NCBI GenBank assembly: GCA_018389105.1
Contig: JACATO010000606.1
Location: 248,001 to 312,000 of the forward strand
Source of the DNA: Nautilus pompilius
Lineage: Eukaryota; Mollusca; Cephalopoda; Nautilida; Nautilidae
Length of the DNA: 64,000 nt
Reading direction: 5' to 3'
The notes below the pieces were generated by a model, which was not told where the DNA came from, did no database searches, and saw nothing but the letters and a program-made list of their open reading frames with translations. A program made the position numbers and the translations under genes. Positions 31,201 to 40,352 of this stretch are shown here, piece by piece; positions within the stretch are counted from its first letter, which is position 1, and each line of letters begins with the position of its first letter.

Positions 31201-31284
31201 CAGAAGCTGGTCGTCTTTCTCCGGGTGGTTTTCCTTCGGGATCTTAGAACCGACCTGGTATTTTTTAAATTTTTTCAGTTTCAT
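6655..31284 (-). CDS. RNase L-like ankyrin-ARM-pseudokinase-KEN protein, 17 exons, 1,620 aa
   Basis: Exons in reading order: 31284-31081, 29481-29380, 28917-28819, 28439-28341, 26892-26794, 26364-26269, 25829-25725, 25222-22308, 20332-20185, 15754-15566, 14653-14542, 12924-12845, 11758-11565, 11355-11272, 9617-9536, 8969-8854, 6793-6655. They sum to 4,863 nt with every junction in phase and canonical GT-AG sites, giving 1,620 residues plus TAA. Order of parts: ankyrin repeats (about 69-268), ARM-like helices (about 269-455), a basic and then low-complexity linker (about 470-1100), a helical block (about 1100-1239), kinase-like domain (about 1240-1485) and KEN domain (about 1490-1620). Kinase plus KEN occurs in IRE1 and RNase L; ankyrins in front are the RNase L arrangement. 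There is no signal peptide or membrane segment, so it is probably cytosolic. A role in RNA decay, antiviral or stress responses is inference. Confidence 0.92.
6794..8853 (-). other. last intron of the RNase L-like gene
   Basis: About 2.1 kb of AT-rich intron. Nothing beyond short homopolymers was recognised. The reading frame at 7857-8051 lacks family features. Confidence 0.6.
10655..10925 (+). repeat. tRNA-derived SINE-like repeat in an intron
   Basis: The head resembles a tRNA-derived unit, with a decayed B box (GTTTGCATCCC). The central part, GGCCACGTGGTTTCCTCC and AGAGTTTCTAGTAGAGC, matches the copies at 125 and 54168 in layout. It lies in intron 14 of the RNase L-like gene. Confidence 0.4.
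11272..20332 (-). CDS. pseudokinase module of the RNase L-like gene, exons 9-14
   Basis: Exon 9 gives VLGFLQDGTEVAVKIFC, a glycine-loop and beta-3 region with Lys1258, then ASELMKLIHPTFEQYF holding the likely alpha-C Glu. Exon 10 gives KKFLLLAMDLCEYTLSEYM and ends ILHGRLK; exon 11 continues PQNILIEES...LLLTDYG. The catalytic loop therefore reads H-G-R-L-K-P-x-N, with Arg1350 where kinases have the catalytic Asp, and DFG is DYG (Asp1368 kept). Exon 12 carries ARCWRPYEVLAS (APE-like) and exon 13 AHYIMTGGKHPFGKN and SLRPTVDEVL. Exon 14 opens HPYFWADEKRFRF, the kinase-KEN junction seen in IRE1 and RNase L. Phosphotransfer looks lost; ATP binding may remain, as in RNase L. Confidence 0.92.
13229..13279 (+). 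repeat. (ATT)n microsatellite
   Basis: An uninterrupted run of about 16-17 ATT units in an intron. Confidence 0.95.
15755..17169 (-). other. intron 9 of the RNase L-like gene, left part
   Basis: AT-rich intron with a short CA/GA tract at about 15913-15948. A frame at 16361-16573 is not recognisable. DNA from about 16990 may already belong to the decayed hAT element to the right. Confidence 0.5.
17170..19100 (+). mobile_element. hAT transposon fossil (ZMYM/TTF-type transposase)
   Basis: Scattered frames add up to the order of a hAT transposase. A TTF-like zinc-finger stretch (NVAFCYLC, DAFTKKRF) lies near 17200-17300. NLNFKQLLKLYTNDNGV and HWLNKKTTWKSPEIRN follow at 17530-17640, then FILGQCYDGESAAISRQWGG near 17910, matching the GQxYDGAxNM motif of the family. 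The C-terminal dimerisation block is at about 18930-19100 (LVNPTLVATHERSFL, NYLRSNLTQAK, ALDLNELIQQI). Many stops and frameshifts make it long dead. The terminal inverted repeats were not found. It occupies intron 9 of the RNase L-like gene, between the ATP-site exon and the catalytic-loop exon. Confidence 0.75.
19101..20184 (-). other. intron 9, right part, with the composition boundary
   Basis: No gene seen. CpG and GC rise noticeably from about 19.8 kb rightward. A short CT-rich stretch lies near 19700-19765. Confidence 0.5.
20560..21240 (+). mobile_element. Tc1-family transposase fossil
   Basis: Broken frames in Tc1 order: VDFTDELSFNGL (compare the Tc1 DESKF motif), VGELHKIEGIPIADRC, LIGWGFIFQLDSAP where the second catalytic Asp lies (compare QQDNxPxH), then ARRPDLNITEAIWSY and DALDELWEVLQNIWNINP. 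Several frameshifts and stops are present. The N-terminal part upstream of about 20560 is too decayed to read and the ends were not found. It lies in intron 8 of the RNase L-like gene. Confidence 0.7.
21241..22307 (-). other. intron 8 of the RNase L-like gene, remainder
   Basis: Nothing definite. A frame at 21535-21750 (-) is clean but unrecognised. The intron begins with GTAAAT at 22307. Confidence 0.5.
22308..25222 (-). CDS. giant central exon (971 codons): ARM-like helices plus disordered linker
   Basis: Exon 8 of the RNase L-like gene, 2,915 nt. The acceptor is just before 25222, reading into SRVELLRYPAVQAS. The donor at 22307 (GTAAAT) overlaps a TAA that would otherwise end the frame; splicing to 20332 makes an Asn codon across the junction and opens the kinase domain. 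The first 190 residues are helical and resemble ARM/HEAT repeats (KGPEFVLEAMERHQDHRV, DTVCAIASFMPVLTLG). A very basic stretch (RREKKREKKRQKRQRDQR, about 475-492) could be a nuclear signal or RNA-binding patch. A Ser/Pro/Lys-rich segment of about 600 residues follows, then a helical block. The exon is GC- and CpG-rich. The long frames on its opposite strand are shadows. Confidence 0.9.
25306..25382. mobile_element. 77 bp mini-hAT (MITE) with perfect ends
   Basis: The 15 bp inverted repeats CAGGGGTCACCAAAC are perfect at both ends, and both sides carry the same 8 bp target duplication CCCTAACC (25298-25305 and 25383-25390). An 8 bp duplication and a CAGGGGT terminus are hAT features. It is non-coding and very short. 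It lies in intron 7 of the RNase L-like gene. Perfect ends suggest a fairly recent insertion. Confidence 0.92.
25725..31284 (-). CDS. ankyrin module of the RNase L-like gene, exons 1-7
   Basis: Exon 1 (31284-31081) starts at an ATG and encodes 68 residues, opening MKLKKFKKYQVGSKIP. Exons 2-7 (102, 99, 99, 99, 96 and 105 nt) are all phase 0 and each encodes about one ankyrin repeat. Repeat openings read FGMTPLTVLSSVGHLDGV, DGNTPLMTAIQGQFVNV, DGMSPLMIAVKTLDFSV, SGATAIHLAAKRGWKEC, LGQTPLMMAASAGDMKTV and YGNTAICKAIQWEKDKV. Human RNase L has nine repeats and uses GKT-containing repeats to hold 2-5A; none of these six has a GKT. The ligand is unknown. One exon per repeat suggests growth by exon duplication. 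Confidence 0.93.
26009..26072. repeat. 32 bp tandem duplication of a dispersed motif
   Basis: Two copies, 26009-26040 and 26041-26072, share CTTTTGTGGTCTCCTCGACC followed by GGAGAGCTA. A diverged single copy occurs near 35796-35825, after the same upstream words CTACTGTGACG. The CTCC...GGAG core could form a small hairpin. The family is unknown. Confidence 0.7.
26893..28340 (-). other. intron 4 of the RNase L-like gene
   Basis: About 1.45 kb, CpG-rich. No element or gene recognised. Confidence 0.6.
29482..31080 (-). other. intron 1 of the RNase L-like gene
   Basis: About 1.6 kb. Searched for a further ankyrin exon; none convincing. Exons 1 and 2 join in phase 0 without one. Confidence 0.55.
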
Positions 31285-33086
31285 TTTTTTTGAAAACGAT
31301 ATGCTTAAGGAAGCATGAGATGGCGGTCCGAGGTACTGACAGATATAGCCATTTAACGCTTTAAAGAACTTTTTTTTTTTTTTTAATTATTTTTGTGACC
31401 TTTTTCACCTGACGCTGGGCTGACGTTTTCTGTTTGTTGTTGTTTTTTTGTTTTTCCTTTCTCACCTCACCACCACCGGCCGGATGGCGGTTCTGACGTC
31501 AGCGCCGAGGACGTCACGTGACGAGGTCCTCCCTCCCCCCCCTCCGCAAAAGCAGCCGCATTCTGTCGGCTTTAAGATTAGAAATTTCCTTCTTTTAGAA
31601 GTGCAAACAGAATGGTTTTGATATTTGCATATGCCACTCTCGGATGCAGTCGCCGTAAGGTTGCAGAAAGTCAGCATCGCTTACACTACCCTTACCCAGG
31701 TGGCGATATATATACTTCCTAAACTGACTTATTGCACTATCACTATTAGCAACTACCACCGCTGGTAATTTATTCCGATCATAAAATACCAATATTAAAA
31801 ATGAATCCGGACATTGCTACGGCATTCCCAAATGTTCGGAAGTCTCCATCGTCATCTTGGTCTCTTTCGGGTTCCCTCGTTCCCTCCCCTCCCCTGGGTC
31901 TTTCTGCATATCTTTGATCTCATAGCAGAAATCCCGCTGGGCTCTTTCCATCGAACTAAATCACAGGTTAATTACTCTCCGTCGTTACTGGTGGCTCTGT
32001 CCTTCGAACTTACTATTTCAATTAATAACAAGTCCTCAGATCATTTACCGGCGTGTGCTCACGGACCTTCAGGGGTAATCTTTGAAGGCAATTTCTTTAT
32101 TCCGTCTGGGGCTGAAACCAATTCCATTGATAGGAAACTTGAGGCTGTGAATTCCATGCTTGAAGCGAATTCTGTCGTTGGCATAAAGATGACCGACGGC
32201 GGGACACCTGCGCCAGAGTGAAGGACACGGACACAAGAGAACTTGGAATTTGTCTGGTCAGCGTTCGAACCAGACTTCGGTCCTTCTCTGATTCTTCCGC
32301 CTCTTGTCTAATCTAATCTTCTCTCTCCACCTGCGCGAAGCACGAGAATGATATAGTTCAGTAGGAATGTTTGCCGTAACAAACTCTCCTATTGTTTGTT
32401 TGCTTTGCTTTGCGAACGTCGTTGACCTACATCGGCGAGGATGAGTCATGAAGTCCGACCGGAATGATGGCGGCTATCGAACAAAATGAGACCTGGAAGA
32501 GAAGACGTTGCCCCAGCCCAGACAGCCGCGCGGGCACTCTAGCAGAAGCAGCTCGTCCTTGGCATGGCGTTAGCCGACTCTCGTACTGTACTGCCGCACC
32601 CGGACATTTCTCGGGTACCCTACACAAACTGTTAGGCGAGCATCTGCAATCGGGTGGAACCGTGGGTAGTTGAAAGAATAAAACGGTGCTGTATCCTATT
32701 TAAAGCGAATCTAAAGTTAGACATGATGGAAACTTGGTCAGGTTAGTAAACCCGCCAGGAAGTTGGGGAAAAAAGATAATATTTTCGTTGCATGTTGCTC
32801 GCTGTCAGCAGGGAGGGAGAGAGAGAGAGTGAGGCTTGGACACCTCGGCGGGCTGCGCACCTGGGCACCTGGGCACCTGCTGGTGCGTAGTCAGGCAGAA
32901 CGAAATCATTTGTCTTATCGACGTGCGTTCTATTATCAGCGCCGGTTTGCCGATCCGATCAGTTGGGGCGGGGACGGAGTAGCAGCAATCGGCGGCGGAG
33001 GGGACAGAAAGGGCTCGAGAAAACCGGACAGCCGGCAGCGATTCATGTCAGGGGCGAGGAGGCGGAAGTGCCTGGAAACGTTCAAA
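31285..33086. promoter_or_regulatory. shared 5' region of the RNase L-like gene and AQP-A
   Basis: The two starts, 31284 (-) and 33087 (+), are head to head 1.8 kb apart. Just upstream of the RNase L-like start a GC-rich patch holds a perfect CRE palindrome TGACGTCA at 31494-31501 and GACGTCACGTGAC at 31510-31522, which joins a CRE-like half to a CACGTG E box. These suit ATF/CREB and bHLH factors (inference). A clean 135-codon frame at 31814-32221 (+) is not recognised and may be repeat or UTR. No TATA box was placed with confidence. Confidence 0.4.
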
Positions 33087-35026
33087 ATGGTGACCAGTAT
33101 TGACGACGTTCGGTCTCTGCGGTTCTGGAAAGCCGCGGTCGCGGAGTTCCTCGGTACCTCGCTGCTGGTTTTCCTCGGCTGCGGAGCCTGCGTCGCCTGG
33201 AGCGAGGCTTACGAGCCGACCGTGTTCCACGTCGCCTTCTCCTTCGGCCTGGCCGTGGCCACCGCTGTGTGGGGTATCGGTCATGTGAGCGGCGGCCACA
33301 TCAACCCGGCTCTGACCGTCGCCATGCTGGCCACTCGCAAAATCAGCCTGACCCGCGCCTCGCTCTACATGGTGGCACAGTGCCTCGGGGCCGTGACTGG
33401 CGCGGCCATTCTCCTCGGAGTGGCGCCTTCCCACTACACCGGGGCGTTCGGGTCCACAACTGTGGGGAGAGGGATTACCCACCTGCAGGCAGCCGGAATA
33501 GAATTCATGGTGACGTTTGTGCTCGTCTTCACCGTTTTCGCAACGGCGGACGACCGGAGAAAGGACCACGGGGGATCACACCCCCTGTCGATTGGTTTGT
33601 CCATCACCGCCTCTATTCTGGTATCTGTAAGTACGCGAACACCTTATTTATTTGCATCGTTTTTGTTTGACACGGCCGATGACGGTGTTCGTGTCGTCAG
33701 CCCTCAGGGGCTGCCGGCCTCTTCTCCCTGTGCACTGGAGCTTGTAGGTGTCTCCCTCGCGCCGTCACATGACCTGGGTTTAATGAACCGATCTGTTCAG
33801 GTCCTAACCCACACACATTCTCCCTTTTCAAGACGTGGTAAGTCAACTGCTCAACGATGGCCGTTGTAGCCGTCAGCCGGGCCGCCACAAACTCTAATAA
33901 TTCGGTGCCAACTCGTTTTCGTGCTCGGTCAGGTAAGGGAGATGGTATGATAGACTCCTTTTCCTCAGGACACGGTTTAGACCAAACCTTGCGCCCTGTC
34001 ACCATCTCCTGAATGGTTCTGTTAGGGAAGCTGCACCAAACCCTTCCGACAGCTCTTCCCCTACACTTTGTGATGCCCAGATGACGCCGTGTAACCGATC
34101 TACACCCATGGCTTGCTGAATGGGCCCTAGACAATGTTTCTGCCGTCACTTTCCCTTTCCTCTGGACGTGTATGACCGCTGGCCTGGATCCCATCGTTCT
34201 CAGTAGGAAGCGGAGTGCTCTTGTTGTTGTTACGCGGTTACATACGTTACTATAGATGTCGCCACTGTATCGAATTCACTTGGGTCCGGGATGATGTCTT
34301 TGGCAGGATAACCGTTTTACGGTGTTAACTGGCAATAAAGTTGTACTCCACAACTCCATACGTCAGTTCCCATTTGTATTGTGAGGACGCAACATTTTAT
34401 ATTTTATAAATGTCTTCTGTGACTCGAGTTGTCGGACTTATCCAGGGCGGCTTCCGGCGACCTTTGCCAGTTGGTGGCGCTGGTCAGCAATGAAGTTACG
34501 TTCGGACCTTGGTTACATCGGCATCTTTTTCAAAAATAAAACTAATATTATTTATTTATATATAAAAATTACCCCGTATTATATATAATTTTAATCTTTT
34601 TTTTTAAAAGCGAGATATCTTGGCTTAGAAAAGGGCTCTCAGAATTTCACCAGGAAAGGACGGGAGAACCGTTCTGACCGGGGCCCCTTCCGAGCAGAAC
34701 CCGGTTGCTAGGAAAGCAGCTGGCCGGACTAAATGTTCAGAAAAGGGGGATGGGGGGGTGAACTAGATTCCAGCTTCACGACCCACTAGGTCCATCTTTT
34801 GTTTTTGTAGTTTAAAACCTTTTCTTCTGACGCAGTCAGTGTATGAGATAACTCGAGTTTCCTCAAACGCTTATTCTTAATCCAATTTGGCTGTCCCGGG
34901 GGGGGGGGGAGGTGGGGTGGAAGGGACGGTCCGGCTCATATCGGGCTGAGCCTGAGCCCTGTCGCCGGAGATGGGCTGACGCCGTGTGCTGGACTGCAGA
35001 CACGTGTCCGTCTAAGCTTTCACTCT

Positions 35027-35059
<33 letters not shown>

Positions 35060-35954
35060 TTTAATTAATGCCTATTTTGGTTTATTTCAGGGAAATGCTA
35101 CTGGAGGTAGTTTGAATCCTGCTCGATCTCTCGGCCCGGCCGTGGTGTCGTCGACCTGGGAGAACCACTGGGTAAATACGCACTCGCACCATTCTTAGAT
35201 GTTCTCCCCTTAGTTTGTTTTTTTTTTTTTATTAAATGTTTTATATGATTGATATTAATACTGTACTTAATATTATCAGTGTTAATTGTATATGGTTCAA
35301 AATAACATTAAAGAGGAGAAACTGAGTAGCTCCTAAATTTGTACAAACGAGGATGCATCAGTCTACGGGTACTCGAAGACCGGCATCTGGAGTGTAGTGT
35401 ACACAGATAATATCCCTAACCTAACTCGAGCACGCATTAAAATGGGCTAAGGTTTTATCACTAACTTATTATCGTGTACACCTCTTGGGTCCGGAGTCTT
35501 CGTTGTCAGCAGGGAGTTGGAAGACCCGACGGCTGGTATAGAAGATCAAGAAGAAACCGCGCTTTGGGACGTCTGTCACCACGCTGCTATTCGTCGTCTA
35601 TAATCTTTATTAACGTCTGATAAAATTTGTAAAAAAATCACAAATTAATTAATTAAATATTCCTCAATAAATATTTGGTATCGACTTGTTTTTATCTAAC
35701 TATCTTGAAGATTAAAAACAGTGGCTTCAAAACTCATAGGAACGCTATTACAGCAGATCATCTTGTTCTACTGTGACGTACCCAAACTGATTTGTGGTCT
35801 TCTCGATAGGAGAGTTATGTTGCTTCTCTGCATGTCTGACAAGTATTCAAATCTACATTTACCGAAATTTCGCTAAAAGATGTTTTCTTTTTCTTCATAG
35901 TTATACATTAAAGTAAATCAGCTTAGTAGCTTCGAAAGAGAACAGTTTTCAATT

Positions 35955-36028
<74 letters not shown>

Positions 36029-36239
36029 CTGGGTTGGACCGATGTTTGGAGGTACCGTCGCTGGTCTGCTCTACGAGAACTTCTTCGCCGTGAACGCTTC
36101 TCTGAGAAAGGTTCGCGCGTTTCTCCTCTCCAGCGACTTCGACAACGACAAATTTGAGGCCGCAAAAGTAAAAATCAGGATTTTGGAAGAAATCGATGAA
36201 GAATTGGCTCTGAAGAATTCCACTTGTTCTGACGTCTGA
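33087..36239 (+). CDS. AQP-A, classical aquaporin, three exons
   Basis: Six-helix water channel. Exons are 33087-33626 (180 codons), 35091-35171 (27 codons, the conserved 81 nt AQP exon) and 36025-36239. The start ATG at 33087 has A at -3 and G at +4 and aligns exactly with AQP-B. Landmarks are AEFLGTSLLVFLGCGAC (TM1), SGGHINPALT (first NPA, 73-75), GGSLNPARSLGPAV (second NPA, 189-191, with the selectivity Arg192) and YWVGPMFGGTVAG (TM6). The C terminus is a charged helix ending TCSDV. One oddity: the last exon begins TTTAC right after (TC)n-CAG, one base short of the phase the upstream exon needs. Otherwise about 278 residues, normal length. A poly(A) signal follows at 36357. Confidence 0.9.
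33627..35090 (+). other. intron 1 of AQP-A
   Basis: About 1.5 kb. An open minus-strand frame at 33697-34194 (165 codons) is unrecognised and may be a decayed repeat. A (ATA)n run lies at about 35025-35058. Confidence 0.5.
35172..36024 (+). other. intron 2 of AQP-A, ending in a (TC)n tract
   Basis: About 850 bp. A perfect (TC)n run of about 65 bp (35957-36022) makes up the polypyrimidine tract and ends in CAG at 36024. A diverged copy of the 26009 repeat lies near 35796. Confidence 0.7.
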
Positions 36240-36356
36240 GAAGCTCTCACGTGATTTATTGTCTGCGCGGCTAAAAGAAATTTGCCAGCTTCCGTTCAAC
36301 GTTAACATTATAGATGTTTTTGCGTTATTTTTCAACATTTGGAAGAAATAATGAGA

Positions 36357-36362
36357 AATAAA
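36357..36362 (+). terminator. AQP-A poly(A) signal
   Basis: AATAAA, 118 bp after the stop codon. Confidence 0.6.
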
Positions 36363-36614
36363 TCATTGCGTCTTTTAATTTTATTTGGATTTCAGATTTT
36401 GCTTGTGTAGTTTTGAAAGTCATGCATTTTTTACAGTTATTTTTAAAATACAAAGATTTGCAGTGTGCTTAATTTATATTTATGTCGTCTATTATTTTAA
36501 TTAATGACTAATTTAATTTAAATGCTACACTATATATTTCTCTAGAAATCAAGTGGTTAATTCGAGCCTTACCCGCCGTTATTTTATTAGTAATATAAAT
36601 AGCTAATAGACCTA

Positions 36615-37930
36615 CGAGATCTGTCGAAAAAGTATCCGACCTTAGGCTGGAAAAAAAAAATTATGTACTTGGTGGGGTTCAATTGCTAATTCCCTTTGAA
36701 GTGGGCCCCTTGTTCCTCCACACACTTAGCCCAGTGATCCTTCCACTGTTCGAAGCACGTCTGGAATGCTTCTTCCGGAATGGCTCTCAGCTCCGCTGTC
36801 GCATTCCCCATGATGTCCTCTCGGCTCTCAAAGAGGGAGCCTTTCAGTGGCATCTTCATTTTTGGGAACAACCAGAAGTCACAAGGAGCCATGTCTGGAG
36901 AGTAGGGAGCCTGGCGAATGAGTGAAATGCCTTTCTTTGCCAAGAAACCTTGGATCAGCTGCGACGAATTAGCCGGGGCGTTGTCATGATGCAGCTGCCA
37001 GTTTTGCGAGGCCCACAGATCTGGTCTCTTGTGCCGAACTGCATCACGAAGACGTCGGAGGACGACTTCCTGATAGTACACCTCTGTAACTGTTTGTCCT
37101 TCTGGTGCGTATTCGTAATGCACAACGCCTCGGTAGTCGAAGAAAACAGTCAGCAACACCTTGATTTTTCTCCGGACTTTGGCGACGTCGGGTGCTTCCA
37201 CTGTGATGACTGAGCTTTGGTTTCTGGGTCGCACCTGTACACCCACGTCTCATCTTCAGTTATCATGGTATTCTGGATCTCAGGATCCCTGTTGGCAGTA
37301 TCCAGTAGATCCTGCACAACCCCAAGACGAAGTTGTTGTTATTCCTGAGAAAGCAGCTTGGGCACAAATTTTGCTGCCAATCTGCGCGAGCCCAAATCCT
37401 CCTTTAAAATTACATGTGCAGAATCTTTACTGATCCCAACCTCGTCACCAATTTCCCGCACTGTCAAACGACGATCCTCCATTATCAAGGTCCGCACTTT
37501 CTCGATAACAACTGCATTGCGGCTGGTTGACGGCCTCCCTCCTGGAATGCTGGTCACTCTCCACCGATGTGCGGCCATCTTTGAACCTGTTGTACCATTC
37601 TTTTATTTGGGTAACACCCATGTCATTGTCACCAAAAGCCTGTCGAATTTTGCGAATTGTTTCCCCTTGGGTATCTTTGAGCTTTTGGCAAAACTTGATG
37701 CAAGATCGCTGCTCCACATGTTCCGTCATCATGAGCGAAATGAAAATGCGACAAGTAGTACAGCACCTCACACACTGGCTGCCTGACAGCGACTGACGCA
37801 TCCAGCAAGCCCGCCAAAAACCACGCATGCGCATGAAGGCATGAGGCTCCACTATGCACACTTTTGCCTCCCTAACGTCATTATTTCCCACGGGAAAAAA
37901 ATAAAGTCGGATACTTTTTCGACAGACCTC
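36615..37930 (-). mobile_element. second mariner, different lineage, near complete but broken
   Basis: Inverted ends share TCTGTCGAAAAAGTATCCGA and are flanked by TA at 36613-36614 and 37931-37932; about 1,316 bp. The transposase is on the minus strand from about 37732. Its N-terminal helix-turn-helix part has TQIKEWYNRFKDGRTSVES and LTVREIGDEVGISKDSAHV. All three catalytic positions can be found: EDETWVYRCD, HHDNAPAN and YSPDMAPCDFWLFPKMK, with 34 residues between the last two Asp. The frame is broken about three times (near 37580, 37340 and 37170). The ends are unlike those of the element at 531. It lies between the two aquaporins. Confidence 0.92.
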
Positions 37931-37932
37931 TA

Positions 37933-40026
37933 TATTTCGAGGAATTAGTCCCCACCTTCACCGTTACTCCCGCCTTTGAGCTCCGTCTTTCTCGCTGTAC
38001 CCAAGCAGTCGCATCGCTGTGGTATCTGCGCGTTCTAGTCAGATGCTCAGAGGCCGACTCAAGTAACCGACAGATAGTTAGAAATGTGTTCCCGCTATTG
38101 GAATGATGGTGGAAACGGAGAAAAAACTGGGGGGATGGCGCGTTATAAAAACCATCTGATGTGTACGAATGGAACACCCCGTGGTACAGTGGTGAGTTGA
38201 TGTGGTGCGCTTTGATTGGATGTTACGAAAGAAACCAGAAAGTGCTACATTCTCAGAAGGACGGCGCAGGTAGTCAGCATCACTGAGATATAGACCGAAT
38301 GTCTTCTATTCTCTTGGAACACGCGTATACAGTATAAGGTTTTTTGATACACATCTGACTCTTCGTGAAAACCAATACGGTTAGGTGAGGTTGTTTTGTT
38401 GTTGTTTTTTTTTAATTTTAAAACGAATACACGTCGATGCCCGAAGCAGTATAAAGGTGACCTTTCAATGCTCGTTTTGAAGCACCGAAAGTCCCAACTT
38501 TCCATTCTAAGTTTGGTGGTTTTTTAAAAAGATATTCTAAACAGCAAGGAAGTATATTTTTTGCCCTGCTTGACATCTGAACCCATAAAACACCGCTGGA
38601 GCAAGCAAGAAAATAGACATTCCACCAACGGACTGTTTCAGAAACTGCAGAAATGCTCGATCAACATTTGTTACCCGTGGGACTCGAATCGTATGTCTAT
38701 ACGTAAATTCCTTCAGTTTGCACGGTAACCGTTGTATCGATAGGAACGTTAAAAAAATAATCATTGTAATTTTAATAATTAAAACTTTTTTTCATTAAAT
38801 AAGAGAGCTCTCCAGCTTTCTTGGGGAAACCGAGACCCGGTGAGCCAGATCCAAAACTGGCGAACCTGGTTAACCATGTCGAAGGGCCAGGAGTTCGTTA
38901 ATAGGTTCGCCCAGGGAGTTGTCTTGCATTGTTCACAGCACTAGCCGCATCTGAACCGGGTTCCCCCCTTTTATTTTGAAGGTCACGCGGCCCAATCAGG
39001 GAATCCTGTTAATCTAACAAAATAAGTGGCCTGCTACTACAGTGCCACCTTCACCCCTGCTTTCATTGTACAGACATAAGAATCGCACTTCAGCTTCAAA
39101 GTTAATACTTTGGAAGTAATCGACAGTGACCGAACGAAGAGCGCCTAAGTGTAAACGAAGTTGATTGGCAAATCTCAATGTTTTATTGCATGCAACTTTT
39201 TAATATTCTGAGAGAAAAGATCTACAAGATTCTTACGGGCCAATAAATCGTACAATCAAAGTCTGTAGCTGTTGTGACGACCACTCGTCGTAATTACGAA
39301 AATCGGTTAGGGGATTACGGATTCATATCCTGGATACAAGATGAGGAATCTTGTGCTTACAAGTTGAGAATTACAAAGACTGTATAATCAGCTATACAAG
39401 CATGGTGCCCAACAAATGGCATCTCTACCGGGTCGGGGTTCAATAGGAGGACAGAGTTGCGTAGATACAATGATGGTAGCGACTTGGACCGGCCGTCAGC
39501 TGGCACATCACGCCAATATTACGATGGTCACTTCTCAGCTGTTGTGGAAACACGTCACTAATCTACGGGGAAAAAAGGAACGAGAACCAGAACTGTAAAA
39601 GAAAAGGATAGCCCCGAATCTGAGAAATGTACGGTCATAAACAAGAAACGGTGGAGAGGGCGGGGTGTCCTAACGATGAGGAAGATAAATGTTTAAAATG
39701 GATTTTTCCAACAAAAAAAGGAAGAAGAAACTGAATCTGAGCCGAGTGACTGTAAAGAATTGGTATACGTATGCGTGGAAACGGTTCATCTCTTCATAGT
39801 TACTGGACCCTGTTTATATCGCCGATGTCCTTCTTTGAGCAGATCGTCAAAGAAGCAAATGCAAAACCGATACGTTCCCGAGCTTTCCCTTGTAATCTGA
39901 TTAGTGTTTGCATCCGACTTGTATCAAGAGCCAATCTTCAAGACAAGGCTGCTGCTGTGGAAAATGTTTAGAAGAAAGCTCACAGACAGACCGTATAGCC
40001 AAGTTAGGGGCACCGTGCGCCCGGTT
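37933..40026. other. gap between the second mariner and AQP-B
   Basis: About 2.1 kb with no gene, RNA or element that could be recognised. The downstream sides of both aquaporins meet here. Confidence 0.5.
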
Positions 40027-40248
40027 TTACGGAGACGAAGTGGCAAGCGGCGCTTTCATCAGTGCGCCTGGCTCCATTTCCGTTACCCTGATCCTCATCT
40101 TCTCCGACTCCTCGAAATTCTCGCTGTCGTGGTGGCTCGAGAGAAACAGTCCCCTGGTTTTCTTCAGGGATGCGTTGGTTGTGAAAAGGTTGTCGTAGAT
40201 CGTAGATAAGACCCGCCGCAGCGGCCCCAGACACCGGGCAAACCAGAA

Positions 40249-40260
40249 TATAATAATAAT

Positions 40261-40349
<89 letters not shown>

Positions 40350-40352
40350 TAA
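40249..40352 (+). repeat. (AAT)n microsatellite at the AQP-B exon 3 edge
   Basis: About 30 AAT units with few interruptions. On the AQP-B strand it lies directly upstream of the last coding exon and removes any usable acceptor. Confidence 0.95.

Noticed and set aside
31814-32221. 135-codon plus-strand frame between the RNase L-like gene and AQP-A
   Set aside because: Open but with no recognisable domain, no splice partners and uncertain strand; not called as a gene.
32763-33086. N-terminal extension of AQP-A upstream of 33087
   Set aside because: The open frame runs on upstream, but AQP-B aligns from the Met at 33087, which has a good start context; the extension is 5' UTR.
33697-34194. 165-codon minus-strand frame in AQP-A intron 1
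   Set aside because: No motif recognised; could be a decayed repeat. Not enough to call.
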